DNA of 64,000 nucleotides from Didymella arachidicola (GCA_016630955.3 CM049986.1:2418001-2482000), one strand, 5' to 3'; shown: positions 33,737 to 46,899, counted from the stretch's first letter. Translations and numbers: made by a program. The notes: generated by a model not told the origin, from the sequence alone.

Positions 33737-34304
33737 CCTGCCTGCGCGTGTCGAGGTCTCGTACGCGCCAGATGGCTGACTTGGAAATGCGCCGATTATT
33801 GGGATGCAGAAGCTGCTTATGCTAGATTTTGAAATACCAGAATCGTAAAGCGAATAAGGGTAATCCGCTACCAGTAAAGTCAACGTCGAGAGTGTTGAGT
33901 GCAAGCACAATGTTGTCCTGTGCCTGACAATGACATCGCCAGCACCAGCCACATGGCCAAGACCTAAGGCTGCTGTTGCCGAACACCGAACGTGCACCTT
34001 GCAGCAACCTTTGCTCCTCATCTCTTCCACATCGCCCTCGGAGCATTGCGCGACAGCAACACCACCCTCGCGCATCTCGCACGCAGCTCCGACGATCCTG
34101 TAGATTCCGTATTGCCGCGGCGACGTTAATCGCACCATCTTCGTGCGCGCGCGACTCCACCGCTTCTCCCTGACGATACCCACGCGACAAAGACCTCATT
34201 GTCTGCGAGACAGCTCCTGTCGCGCGACGCACATATCTGTCGCCCCCGGCCATCAACTCTAATAATATAAAACAGCTTTCCTAGAACTCCTTCCTAGCCC
34301 TATC
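33737..34304. promoter_or_regulatory. Divergent promoter region, gmh1 and rna14
   Basis: 568 bp between the two starts. No gene seen. Both promoters must lie here. Confidence 0.5.
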
Positions 34305-37300
34305 ATGGCCGACGACGCTGAGCTTGCCTTCCTCAGGGCGCAGGAGCAGGAGTACGATCCTTCTGCCGCCTGGCCTGCAGCTGACGACCAGGCATCCGCC
34401 GACAACGACGAAGAAGAATACGATCCCGCCAATGTGGACACCGCCCAAGAGCCTGCGCAGTCTGAGCAATCAGCGTCGATGCCAGCATCTGCAGCGAATT
34501 CACCTCCCTTGACTGACAACCAGGGTGAGAACGGTGTAAAAACCGTTTTCGCAGAGCCGTCTTCTGCGCCCACATCGGCAAAGCAGCCGCGCACCATTGG
34601 TGGGTTTGTCGACGAGAGCGAGGATGAGGAAGAGGAGCCTGTTGCGGCGCCTAAGATGGCAGCCCCTGCACTACTGCGCGCCTCTGAGGCTGCAGAAACA
34701 CCGCAGCGTTCAGTTACAAACACTCCAAACAATACACTTCCCACACCAGATGTACAGTTACATAGTGCACAAGATCAGGGTGCTTCATCCGTCTCTGCTT
34801 CTGTCGCTGTCAATGAGCCTACTCCCTCTATTGCTTCTGTTCCAGTCAACGGCACAACTCCTGTTCCAGACGCTACTAAGCCAGCAGATTTCCTGACCGT
34901 CGAGCCTACTCGGCAGGCAACTGCTTCTGTCACTCCTGCGCCTTTGTCTGCTCCGTTGCCGAAGGCTCGTCTGCCTCAAGACACAATTGGCATTCTCAAC
35001 GACCGCATTCAGGAAGACCCACGTGGTGACATCGAAGCATGGTTGAGTTTGATGAGCGAGCAACGTAAGCGACACAAGTATGATGAGGCGCGCGACATCT
35101 TCAACCGTTTCTTGGAGCAATTTCCAACAGCGGTACGCATTGATTATAGTGGTTTGCGTGCACACAGCTGACAAGTGTAGGGCGAGATTTGGGTTGAGTA
35201 CATCAACTTTGAGACAGAGCTTGACGAGCTTTCACGAGTGGAGCAACTGTTCGGCAAAGCGGTCCAGAACGGTGCTTACGTCCCTGTGTTCCAGTCATAC
35301 ATCGACTTCGTTCGCCGGCGGTTCAACCTTACAAACGACCCCTCGGGCAAGAGTCGAGAGACAATTGTCATGGCTTACGAATTCGTGTTGGATCAGGTGG
35401 GCATTGACACAGACGCTGGCAAGCTCTGGATCGACTACATCGAATTGCAAAAGAGCGCTCCCGGCACACTTGGCGGAACAAATTGGCAGGACATGCAGAA
35501 GATGGATACATTACGCAAGCTATACCAGCGTGCAGTTTCGATTCCGACTGGAGCAACTCTGGAGATCTGGCGAGACTACGATCGTTTTGAGATGGGTCTC
35601 AACAAAGTTACGGTACGCTGCCTGTCGAGCACACAATGGAACACAGTAACTGATGAGCATACAGGGACGTAAGAATCTTCAAGAGAAGTCTCCGTCCTAC
35701 ATGACCGCACGAAGTGCCATCAACGTTTTGGACAACAACATCACAAGAGGCATCAATAAGACGACCCTACCGAGGCTGCCGCCTGCACCGGGCTTTGATG
35801 GCTATGACGACTATATGAACCAAGTCAAGCTCTGGAAGCAATGGATCCAGTGGGAGAAGAGCGATCCTCTCGAGTGCGCAATCGATGACCGTGCACTTTA
35901 CAACAAGCGCGTGCTCCACATCTACAAGAGCGCGCTAAGATCGCTACGTTTCTGGCCTGAGCTATGGTATGAGGCAGCAGAATGGAGCTACGAGAACGGC
36001 ATGCAGGCAGATGGCGACAAATTCTTGGATGACGGCATCAAAGCCAATCCCGAGAGCTGCTTACTAGCTTTCAGAAAAGCAAATCAGGTCGAGCTCAGCA
36101 CCGACTTTGAGGAAGGCCAGGCAGGTCTTGTCACCAAGGGCAACGCCGTCAAGAAGCCTTACATGGACCTGCTAGACACACTCTACGATCTTACCGCAAA
36201 GACGAAGAAACGTGAAGAGCACTCCGTCGCTCGTGCTCGGGAAGCATTCGATGCCCAGAAGGCTGCTGACGACGCAGCCCGTGCTATTGCGCAGGGCAAC
36301 GCTGAGGATGCAGACGACGACGATGATACTGAAGCAGCAAGGCGTGCTCAAGAGAAGGAAGCTGCATTCAATACCCAAGTGCATGCCATCTCAGCAGGAT
36401 ACAATGCGCAGACTCTCACACTGAAGAAGACCTTGACATTCGCTTGGATCGCCTTGATGCAAGCAATTAGGCGTGTGCAGGGCAAGGGCGGAAACAACTC
36501 CGAGGTCCCAGGCTTCCGTGGTATCTTCACAGAGGCCCGTAGGAAAGGCAAGTTGCTCAGTGAAGCATATGTTGCCAGTGCACAGATTGAGCATCACTGC
36601 TATCAGGACCCCGCTGCGGGCAAGATCTTTGAGCGTGGCATGAAGCTATTTCCTGAGGACGAGCAGTTCGCGTTGGAGTACATCAAGCACCTCATCAAGC
36701 TGAATGACTCTACCAGTATGTAAACTTGGCTCTACGGTGACATCTATGTTAACCCTCGCAGATGCACGAGCTGTCTTTGAGACCATCGTCGGCAAGCTGA
36801 CGGCGAAGCCGGAGAACGTCCCTAGAACTAAGCCTCTGTTCCTATTCTTTCACGAGTATGAGGCGCATTTTGGTGAGCTAGCTCAAATCACAAAGATGGA
36901 GCAACGTATGGCAACACTTTTCCCCGAGGACCCTCAGCTGCAACGCTTCTCACGACGATTCGCAAGCCCAACGTTCGATCCTACGACCGTGCGCCCGATC
37001 ATCTCCCCCCGGACACAGATGAAGCCTGTGATGCCTATCATGCCGAGCATCATGCCCTCCATCGAAGAAGCTATGCCCAATGCGCCTTCCCAGGCTCAGG
37101 TGCAGGAGCAACGCATTGTCTCGCCTGCACCGATCATCAATTCTCCCCATCTCGCACAATTGCCCGTGGTTACGAACTCGCCCAAGCGCCCTCTCGAGGA
37201 TGCCGATGACAGCGCGCAGCCCCGCAAGCTTGCTCGTGGAGAGTCACCCCTTAAGGGGGCTGCAGGCCGCCGCCTTGACGCTGCCCGTCGCAACATGGCT

Positions 37301-37606
37301 GCTAGCGGCAGCACGCCAGTTGGCCTCCCTCAAGGCCCAGCACCTCTACCTCGCGAGATCAACTTCCTCCTCGGTATCATACCACCTGCGCATACCTACC
37401 GCGAGACGCGTTTCAAGCCCGAGGGGCTGGTCAATATCTTGCGCAACATCTCCACAATTCCTATTCCCGCACTCCCCGGACACGCCCAGGCGCCGCTGCC
37501 TCAGCGATGGGGTACCACCGCGACAACAGCACAGCAGCTGCAGAGCATCCAGGAGAAATATGGTAATCCAGGTGCCCAGCCTCCTCACGGTGCTTGGCCG
37601 CAGTAG
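34305..37606 (+). CDS. rna14: mRNA 3'-end processing factor Rna14 (CstF-77)
   Basis: Rna14/CstF77 is the HAT-repeat scaffold of cleavage factor IA in mRNA 3' processing. Exons 34305-35132, 35181-35612, 35665-36715 and 36762-37606, with introns of 46-52 nt, give 1051 residues. The N-terminal 220 residues are an acidic, disordered extension (EEEYDPANVD, ESEDEEEEP). HAT repeats follow from about residue 235 (GDIEAWLSLM, EIWVEYINFE, KLWIDYIELQK, LEIWRDYDRFE, LWYEAAEWSY). The C-terminal monkeytail region holds REINFLLGIIPPAHTY. The extension is longer than in yeast. Confidence 0.93.
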
Positions 37607-40087
37607 AATAGCGTAGCGTTGCAACGATTCCTCCTTGAGCCTGAGTACAGACCTGGTTTTCGAGTCTGAAAGAATAAGAACACGCCCTGCCACCTTTGAC
37701 TGGGCAACTTCAACGCTAAATTGACCTTACGGCAGACAGGGGCTGCGAACGAGAACTTGACATTGCATTTCGGGCGTTTGTACACTCTACTCATTTTGGA
37801 GACGGGTGTTGAAATTGGATGGAATTAGTGCTAATGCACTTCTGCATTTGGGGCTGACTCTGGGAGTTGATATAGCCTTCTATCATTGAAACGAATCAAT
37901 ACCGCATATGCTCGTGCCTATGCTGCGTGAAATGTGCACTCTCCTTCTCGAAGTCTCGCAGAGCGAGCCAACTTGCTGAGGTGTACCTGCAACCCGGAGG
38001 ACTGACGGGGCGTCATCAGCGTCGCGAACTCCGAGTGCTCTGTAGAGGCATGACTTTGTTATTCAAGCAGACCTGTAAGAGGTGATATGTGTAATGTCAG
38101 TTCAAGAGCGTGGACAATTGCGAGTACCTCCGCGCTGTTGTTGGTTTCTTGGGCGCGCGCGTCTCCGTCTACCGATGCTTTTGCTGCGAAGCTGTAAAAA
38201 GGTTCTTATTCTCTGAACCTGCAGCTACCAAAGTTAGTGCTAGGATCCAAGCCCCTTTGATATACCCGTCGTCCTAACAAAAAAAAATGCTAGCTCTGTA
38301 GCGCATGGTGACGCAGCATATGTCTGTTGATGTTCATTGGTTGATGGCGCGTACTGCAAGCGAGAGGTCGTCTCAACGTAAGCCTTCTTCCGTACTTGTC
38401 CTGTAACCTTCCCACACTTGGGCTTATGGCTGGCTACCCACACGTGTGGATGTATGTTTTGCGAGACGCGCCCAGGAGCCCGTAAGGAGGATCCGCTTGA
38501 CGGTGGAAAGCTATATAATCCACGCGCTGGAAATGCCTGTTGAGCCAAGAGAGTTAGCTGAGAAAAAGTGAAGACCATGAACGCAAAGGCAGCTATGTGT
38601 ATGCAGACATCCAGGATTTTGACATGTTTCGAGCTTTGATCTGGGATCGGCTTGAGGAAAAGAGCTTCCAGTGTTGGATGATTGTTGATGTGAGCGGCCT
38701 TCCACAGCGGTTTGATACGGCACGATGCGTACCTCGGACAGCTTGTACAAGCACGCAATGGACTCACCTGCCCCTAGAAGGAGTCCCACAATATGGCCCT
38801 GCAGATCCTAGGATATAGATCCCTCTGGGAAAAAGCTGGAACGTCTCCAGGACTTGATGTGGGACATTCGATGTCTGGTCCGTCACTCTGAGCTTGATGA
38901 GGACTGATAGGCTTTGTCTCGCTCATGGCAGTGGCCCAGCAACCATCATGACAGATACCAAGAGCCCGCGACTGTGGCCAACGGTCTTGAGTACTGGACA
39001 CTTTCGCGCTTTGATGTTCGCTATGGGGTTCTTCATGCGGGGGGACCTGGCTCTCACGGAGTCTCACCTCTCCCATCTGAACTTCCAGCCCATCGCCCAT
39101 CGCCCACCCTCACCGTATTACCGTGCTTTGCTCTCTCAATAGGGTCAACTCGACCTCCAAGACGGCGTCTCTCACCAGCACCGCGTCTCGAGGCCCACGC
39201 CGCTAATCATCTAGCGCGTACCAGAGTTGGGAGTAGGGGGATATAAGCAGAACATACGAGGCTTTCAAGTGACTCTCGCTACCTCACGTCAACACTCAAC
39301 TCCACAGTCAGGTACTCGACTTGGACTTCATCCGTGACCTCTACCAGCCCTCCACCTCACTAATACAATACCAACACCTCCCACTACGACAACACAAGCA
39401 GACTCGTCAAGCTTCACTGCAGGCAGTTCAGATAGTTCAGACAGCATCGCTTCTGCAGGACAGAACTCCACTTTCAAGACATCAAGGTATGTGTTGACCA
39501 CTCTCTTCCAACTCATAATACTGCCGCATGCACCCATTGGCTGCTCGCCAAGTTCATCCCGAGGACTGGCACCTGCTTGGTAACCGCGCTTCTCGAGGTG
39601 AGTCTCAGCGTCACCGTGGCGCCCACGCGCACTCACCCTACTTGTTTTGACGCCATCGCACATACCCCACAGCTGCCCTTTATTTGCACTCGCTCATCAC
39701 ATCACTTCCCCTCCACCACCTTCTTACTACAACACCACCCCGCACATCGACGCACCTTTTGGTACGCCTACCTTGTTCACATAGCCTCACCTCACTTGCT
39801 GTTTCGATCATCCTTCTTATTATTGAGCCCATAGATTGTCAGCTTCACGTTTCGAGCATCCTCACTGACCACACCTAGGCCGATCTGCGATCCGCCCGCA
39901 AACGCAACCAACGCTACCTTCTCCGTCAAGTCTGATATCTCGCGTCAAGTTACGTCAGCTCTTACGCTCTTGGCCAATCACAGTTCGTGTGCTTCATCGT
40001 CACGAGAGGCAGTCGAACGGCTTCAGTCACGCGCCTTGTGACACCACATCCAATCTTACACACCGCTAACATATTACAGATCTCGCA
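37607..40087. other. Long region upstream of Argonaute
   Basis: About 2.5 kb. The right part (39300-40087) is pyrimidine-rich, in keeping with a long 5' leader of the Argonaute mRNA. The left part holds weak frames on the minus strand between 38240 and 39100, one with a hydrophobic stretch, but without a recognisable domain or clear gene model. A 12-bp palindrome CCACACGTGTGG lies at 38438-38449. Confidence 0.5.
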
Positions 40088-43000
40088 ATGGCCGGTCCAG
40101 CGAAGAATCGCAATCTCCACCAAAAGCAGCAGCAGCAGCAGCAGCAGGCTGCTCGCTCTTCTGACAACTCCTCGTCCTCGCGTGATCCCACCCAGTGCTC
40201 CATCAACAAGTTCGATGGCAACAAGGATCCTCACGGCCATGGCGACGGCGTCATGGAATACACCAGGCCCAATGATCTGAAGAACTTGTCCGAGTTCCTC
40301 GGCATGGGAGGTTGGGCTGCAGCACGCGGAGTAAGTACAAGTGATCCCGCCATACATGCATGCATGCAACTGTTTGTCATGCATTCTGACTATGCAAACG
40401 CCGAATGCTTGAGCTTCGACTTTGCATGTCATGGATGTATATCATAAATACCCTCCCTTCCTCCAGTTCTGCTTCGTTTGTCACACTCAAACATCCATTC
40501 ACTCTTGCCGGACTCAACGCCCCTCCATTCTTACCCAATTCTCACACTGTCATTGCACATCTTCCTGACTACCTCTCTCCTTCATCATGCCTAACAAATA
40601 CCACGCACAAATGTTCCAAGACATCTACTCCTATCGTCCTCGTCATGCGAACATGGTCTTTGACTCACGCGAGAAACAGCAAACCCTTCCTGCCACCCTA
40701 CCACAGCGCCCAAAGACTTTCAACCCCTACGGGAAGGAGTGTGCAATAACTCTCAACACCTTCAACGTGCTCAAGCAGCCTGATCGAGGTGTCTTCCAGT
40801 ATGATGTCTCCTACGCCGGCGACGGCAAAGACTACACAAAGGGCAAGCTTCTCAAGAAGATCTGGCACTCGGCCGCAGTCAAGACTGTGCTTGGTGAAAA
40901 TGAGTACTGGGTCTGGGATGGACATAAGCTTGCTTGGTAAGCATCTCGTGCAGTTTTGCACTTACTCCGTTCTAACATGTCTCAGGTCTGGCAAGCGCCT
41001 GCAGCGTGACGACACCCGAATCAACATCGACCTCGATGCCGAAGAGGGCAGACCCACCAAGGAAGGCGGTCGCACGAATAAGCACATCGTCAACCTTAGG
41101 TTCACCCGTCAGATCGACTTCAACGGTCTCAACGAGTTCCTCCAAGGCCGGGTCACGTGGTCACCCGAGTGTATCGATACGATCAATTTCTTCGATCACC
41201 TTATGCGCGAGGTACCATCTCAAAACTACACTCAGATCAAGAAGTCATTTTTCCAGCGCGGAGAGCAGCGCTTCGACCTTGGTGGAGGTGTCGAGGCCTT
41301 CAAGGGCGTTTTCGCTTCCCTGCGTCCTGTGCTAGACGACAAGTATCAGAAGTGTCTCTCGGTTAATGTCGATGTCGCCAACGGCACCTTCTGGCGCTCT
41401 CAGGAGCTCACTCGCGTAGGTTCTGACATTTTTGTCTTGCCATCCGTCAGTATTACTAACTTTCGCAGGCTGTCAGCCAAGTCTTCAATTGCGGGCCACC
41501 TCAGCTCGTTGCGCGCTTCAAGGACGCACAGAGGGACTGGCGGAACTCATTCCTCCGCAAAGACTTTGGCTCTTTCCGTAAGGTCGGCGTCACTGCCACA
41601 CACGTCTCTCCTCCTGTTCAGTATACTATCGACGAGATCTGGAAGGAGGACGCCAATCAGTGCAAGTTTCCCGACCCTGATGACCGTCGCCCCGGTGTCT
41701 CCGACGCCCAGCGCAACAAGATCTCGGTCGCTCAGTACTTCAAGAAGAAGTACAACATGAACCTCATCGCCGGTATCCCAGTCGTCAAGATGACGAAGAA
41801 GATCCGCGGCACAAACGTCTTCTTGCCTATGGACGTTCTGCACATCGACGCTAACCAGCGTTACACCACCAAGTTGAGTGATACGCAAACCTCCAACATG
41901 ATTAGGTTTGCTGTGACGCTTCCGAGGGAGCGTTGGGCTGCCGTGCAGCAAGGTGTTCGCCTGCTGAACTGGGATACCGACCCATACCTCAAGCACTACG
42001 GCTTGCAGATCAGCCAGAAGTAAGTGCCTCCACGCTTCCTATGACTTCTCCCAAGCTTCAAACTCGATCTCCTCGCTTTCTCAACGACTAGCGCTGATTT
42101 TGAGCAGTCCTTCAAAGGTTAAGGCTCGCATTCTCCCTCCCCCAAATGTCCAATTCGGTGCCGGTTCCAAGGAGGCCACCATCAAGCCCCAGGACATGAC
42201 GGCTGGTAGATGGCGCCTCGAGTATGTTTCTCCGATTCTCTATTCAGCCCTCTTAACTTACTGATGTTGTGTAGCGGCCGCAAGTTCGCAATGAACAACA
42301 AGGATCGTCCGATCAAGGCCTGGGGTGTCTGCGTCATCCAGCATCCTCGAGCGCCTCCCCAGGCACAGTGTGAGGCTTTCGTGCAGAAGTTCACTCAGAT
42401 CTACGAGAGCCACGGCGGTGTCTTCGCTTCCCATCCTCAGCACGGCAAGAAACCTTGGATGGGTCCTGGGAACCTTGCTGACGGCGGTGAACTTGGTAAG
42501 TTGCATACTCAACCTCATCTATAGAACACCGCTAATGTCCTGCAAGTCGCCAAGGCCTGGAATCAGACTGGAAACCGCTATAATACCATGCCTAGCCTCC
42601 TTCTCTTCATTGTCAACGACCGTAATGTCGATGTTTACCGCCGCATCAAGAAGTCATGCGATATCCGCTTCGGCGTCCCGTCCCAGGTTCTCCAAGCCAA
42701 GCACGTCATGTCGGCATCTCCTCAGTACATCTCCAATGTCTGCATGAAAATCAACGCCAAGTTGGGTGGAGCTACCTGCGTTGCGAGGAGCGCTCTCATT
42801 CCCAAGCTCAACCCCAAGGCCGCTTCTACTCCTACTATGGTTGTTGGCGCAGACGTCTCTCACCCTGCTCCTGGTGCTGGGTCCGATCAAGCTGCCTCAT
42901 TCGCTGCCATTACTGTCTCCGCGGACCCCTTCTACGTCAAGTACTGGGCAGATGTTCAGACCAATGGTAATCGTGTTGAGATGATCACCACTTCTAACAT

Positions 43001-43725
43001 CAAGGATCACTTTGGCCCCCTGGCCAAGAATTGGATGCAGCGTCTTGGTCAGGGCCGAGCTCCTCAGCGTGTACTTTTTATTCGCGATGGCGTCAGCGAA
43101 GTAAGTCATTTTCTTCATCTCTCTTCCTGGGACTTATACTGACTACCTTCAGGGTCAATACGATGCTGTTCTCAAGGAGGAGGTTCGCGACATGAGGGAG
43201 TACTTCGCCCAGCTTGGCGGCACCGTCCCCAAGTTCACCGTTGTGATCGCCGGAAAGCGCCACCACATCCGTTTCTTTCCTGACGCTGGCAAGGGCGACC
43301 GTAACAGCAACCCTCTTCCTGGAACTCTTGTCGAAGCCGGCTGTACGCACCCTTTCGAAGCCGACTTCTACCTGTGTTCGCACGTTGCTATCAAGGGTAC
43401 GGCCCGCCCTATCCACTACCACTGCATCCTCAACGAGGGTGAGTGGCAGTTTCCCGAGCTTCAGCAATTTATCTTCGAGCACTCATACCAATACGTCCGC
43501 TCCACCACCCCGGTGTCCATGCATCCCGCCGTCTACTATGCCCACTTGGCCGCCGATCGCGCCCGTGCCCACCTCAACGAGAGCCCTGTCTCGTCAGGTA
43601 AGAAAAAGTCTCACGCCGAGCGCACTTCCAATACCGGCAGCTCCTCCAACCGTAACGTCGAGGTCGCTCCTCTCATGCCACTGCAGAACTCGCGTGGTCT
43701 CAAGGATGTCATGTGGTACATTTAA
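40088..43725 (+). CDS. Argonaute (PIWI/PAZ) protein, QDE-2-like
   Basis: Argonaute binds small RNAs and cleaves target RNA in RNA interference. Exons: 40088-40334, 40621-40936, 40986-41415, 41469-42019, 42108-42221, 42275-42495, 42547-43100 and 43153-43725, about 1001 residues. A polyQ run lies near residue 13. N and L1 domains (ITLNTFNVLK, FFQRGEQRF), PAZ/L2 (NLIAGIPVVKM), MID (LLLFIVNDRNVDVYRRIK) and PIWI follow in order. Slicer residues are visible: Asp in GADVSHP (about 727), Asp in FIRDGVSE (about 808) and His in RPIHYHCIL (about 899), so it should be catalytically competent. Intron 1 (286 nt) is the weak point: the GTAAG|GTACAA-type donor must be read at 40335 to keep frame. ATG 40587 is an alternative in-frame start. 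Confidence 0.93.
40127..40147 (+). repeat. CAG trinucleotide repeat (polyQ)
   Basis: Seven CAG codons in the first Argonaute exon, giving seven Gln after LHQK. Length is likely to vary between strains. Confidence 0.8.
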
Positions 43726-44498
43726 GGTATCGGCTGGAAGATTTTACTACCTTCATTGTCTACTCACAGGTGACAAAATTTTCAGAAGAGATGGGTATTC
43801 GGGATGGAGATTTGGGACATTTCTGGGTTGTTACTTTCTCACTAGTAGCGGTCACAACTCGTTCACTGCCTCTAGGGTAGTGGTGCGAGATCTCACGTGT
43901 GGATGTTTGGAGATTACATGATCAATCGACTGATTACTCCACACTCTCAATGGTTCCCTTCCTCTGCAAATGCTGTGAGACACGCCGTATGTCTTGAGCA
44001 TTCAGTACGAATGAGTTGATTGAGAGCCTCCGAGCTTAACGTAACAGCTTCACAATCACAAGGAATGGCATCAGCTGCTTCCACTGTTTCTATGGCTGCT
44101 CATGTTTCATTGCAACACATGCCTCTGGTGTGAAGCTGCTCTCCGCACAACGGCCAGTGAGCTAAGCAACGAACACGAATAGGAATATGCAGTAGCCATG
44201 CCAGGGAGGGGGTCGTAAAGCTATCGAAGCACAAAATCCTTCAAAGTCAGGAAACGCATTGCGTGACTATCGTCGAAGGCATTGCGTACAGCTCGAGAAG
44301 TCGTGCTATCGCCATCAGTCAAGGACTGGGCAAAGAGCGAGGCCATTGCTGAAGATCATCGCGATGTCCCAAGCTCACAAACAAGTGCAGCATGTGAGCC
44401 CCCCGTACGTACCTGTGACTTGAGAGTGCGGAACCGAGGTTACAAGTCGCAACCGGACTACGACTCTGTTCTCTTGTTCTATCGAAGCTGTCTCTCCA
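43726..44498. other. Convergent 3' spacer
   Basis: About 770 bp between the stops of Argonaute and the HNH gene. Only short unconvincing frames; both 3' UTRs fall here. Confidence 0.5.
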
Positions 44499-45522
44499 TC
44501 ATCTGCTCTTCCACCGCACACCCCCAACCCACTTGATCCACCCCTCCACTTCTTGAGCCTTCTCCTCATTTCCGTCGACACCTCCCTCCCTGATCAATTC
44601 CACCGTATAATAATATCGCGCCAGCTCCTCATTGCTCGCCATCCTATGCACAAAGCTATGGCACGCCCTACAGAGCCACGCAACGCTGTTCAACACATCC
44701 TCGTCATGCCACCCCCTCTTGCGGACCCGGTCATGCGTGCTCTTTGGTATCAGGTGGTGGTATGTCAACGGCACCCAGCCTCGTGCGCACAGCTCGCATT
44801 CGGTGGTGCGGGTCGTCGTCCATATTGGCGGTGGAAGTGTGACGGCGGTGCAGTATGCTGTGAAGACCGGGGTCAGCAGGAGGTTCGCATCGTGCATGTC
44901 GCTGTTGGCTGGTAGGAGAGCGTAGGATTCGAGACTGTCGATCGCATCAGGTGGGACGGTGGAGAGCAGATGCTCATATGTTGAGGACGAGAGGGGCGTT
45001 GTGTATGCGTCTTGGAGGGTAGTCGAGTCGCGGAATTGAGGGTACGAGAGCGTACGCAGCTCTGAAGGAAGGGATGGGAAGATCAGATTGCTCAAGTACT
45101 TTGTACAGTCAGCGAGATGTGCTATTGCGTTACAAAACAGATCAGTTATGGTCGCAGGTCCATTGTAATGAACAGTCTGCACGTGTTCGAAGAACACGTA
45201 AACAGATACCGGACACCTTTCAATTCTTTACAGATCGGAGGCTTGCATCGAATGCAGGCTATGAACATACCTCAATGAACTCGCCCAGGTCTTCTGCGTC
45301 TGTGGCTGAAGGCGTGTTGTCGGTGCTGGAAATTTCAACCTGAGGCTTCGCAGGCGCAAACATGCCCACAGGCTTACATTTGGCTCGCTTTTTGGCTATC
45401 CTCTTCTTTTTGTTCTTCTCCTTCTGCTCCGGCAGTGCAAGTGCCTTCATGATGGATTCACTCATGCAATCGCGGAAAGTCTCATAGTTGGGCTGTTCCT
45501 CGGCAGGGATTATTTCAGCCAT
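44499..45522 (-). CDS. HNH-domain protein (predicted nuclease)
   Basis: Exons 45522-45271 and 45176-44499, with a 94-nt intron (longer than its neighbours), give 309 residues. The HNH segment near the C terminus reads TTECELCARGW, then YHHLIPKSTHDRVRKRGW, then NSVAWLCRACHSFVHRM. Two CxxC zinc pairs flank the H-H-N/H core, as in the small fungal HNH family. The N-terminal part is basic (KEKNKKKRIAKKRAK), a likely nuclear signal or nucleic-acid contact. Host role unknown. The intron acceptor is chosen at CAG 45177-45179 because it keeps frame; an alternative acceptor nearby is possible. Confidence 0.78.
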
Positions 45523-46102
45523 GGTCTTTGATATTGTGCAAGGATATCGAGCACGGAAGCTGACGCGTGGTGGTGAGCATCGACTGAGGCATGACGATGT
45601 TTATGTGCTTGAGTGGATGATGACGATGTTCTGAAGTTGAAGATCTGGGGCGGCGCCACAGCGGTGGGGCCGCAAGGCTGAGGACGCTCGCGGCTGCTGA
45701 AGTCTATATACGAAGGATTTACGGGCTTCGAACTTTCCAGATCATACGGTTTCTATTCTTCAGCCACTGGCATGCCTGATCTTGTGATATAGCGTGCATC
45801 ACACTGGCTTTAGAAACCCCGAGAGGGCGGTTTGAGATGTGCAATACGAGCTCTGGAGAACATTGAACTGCAAGTGCTTGAATTCTTTCGATTTTGCCTG
45901 GTCCAATGATTTTAAGATTGTAATTGCGCAAGTCATAAGGGAATCCTTTACGTCCTTGTTCTTCATGCAGCACTAGCAGCCGCCGGAGTAGCAAACAAAC
46001 CCACCCGCAGGCTATGCATAATGCAATCATCAGTCCACGCATGTGCGGAGAGGTAGAACTCCAAACATACGCTCTTGAAGTCAAGACAACCTCAACAGTG
46101 GT
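45523..46102. other. Spacer with one doubtful minus-strand frame
   Basis: 580 bp between the HNH start and the PDAP1 stop. A 121-codon minus-strand frame (46084-45719) begins with a hydrophobic stretch (LMIALCIACGWVCLLLRRLL), but has no homology I recognise and sits in the HNH promoter. I leave it uncalled. Confidence 0.4.
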
Positions 46103-46899
46103 TTATTTCTTCTTGCTGCCCTTAGCAAGGCGGTTGGCCTTGCCCAAAGCCTGCTCTCTCCTACGGGCCTCGCGCGCCATAAGCTCAGCCTTCTCCTTCT
46201 CCAGCTCAGCACGCTCCTCTGCCTCTGCCTTCTTGCGCGCAGATTCGGCATCACGGCGCTCCCTGACTAGCTTGAGACGCTCAAGATCAGCCCGTGCCTG
46301 TTCGGTTTTGCCCTCCGCGTGCAGCTTATCGTAGCGCTCCTTTGCCTGTTGCTTCTCGAGAGCCTCGCGCTCACGACGAGACAGCTGGGAGGTATCCTGC
46401 TTGCCTTTACCCTTTGCGGCGGCGGGTGCGGCGTCAGGGTCGACAGGGGCTTTCGCAGCCTGGGTGCGAGCCTTCGCGGTGTGGTTGGGGTTGGCGGGCA
46501 TGCCGTCATCGCTGCTCTCCTCATCTGACGAAGGCAAGTCGCCGGCCTCGGGAACCTTCTGGTTCTTCTTCGCTATCGCTGCTTGCTTGCGGGCCTTGGC
46601 TTGTTCGCGACGCTGCTCACGGGTGAGTTCTTCTTGCTGCTTGGGCTTGCCATCCTCGTCCTCGCTAGATTCCTCCTCAGAAGAATCCTCTTCGCTCGAC
46701 TCCTCATCGACCTTCTCGGGCTGCTCCTGTATGACTTTTAGTTCTATTGCTTTTCACAGAATTGTGGTGTAGTACGCACGCCCCACATGCCCATGACCTC
46801 GCCATCAGCATTCAGTGGCTGCAAATCTCTTGAGAAGTGCTTGCCGCCTCCGCGCTTCGCCTTGTTGAACTTGCCACCGCGACCGCGTGCTGAAGACAT
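46103..46899 (-). CDS. PDAP1/PP28-type protein (casein kinase substrate family)
   Basis: Two exons, 46899-46780 and 46726-46103, with a 53-nt intron, join as GMWGEQPEK and give 247 residues. The N terminus is the conserved RGRGGKFNKAKRGGGKHFSRDL. An acidic serine block (SSEEDSSEEESSEDED), a basic coiled region (LTREQRREQAKARKQA) and a second coiled domain (SRREREALEKQQAKERYDKL...) follow. The family includes vertebrate PDAP1/HASPP28; acidic Ser clusters are CK2-type sites. Cellular role is poorly known. Start chosen at MSSARG; upstream ATGs in frame lack conservation. Confidence 0.85.

Noticed and set aside
38240..39100. Two minus-strand frames upstream of Argonaute
   Set aside because: One has a hydrophobic segment but neither has a domain or a consistent exon join; kept as weak only.
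39300..40087. Pyrimidine-rich region with plus-strand frames
   Set aside because: Composition explains the open frames; more like a 5' leader of Argonaute.
45719..46084. 121-codon minus-strand frame with hydrophobic N-terminal stretch
   Set aside because: It lies in the HNH promoter, has no recognisable domain, and no splice or start support. Left as non-coding.
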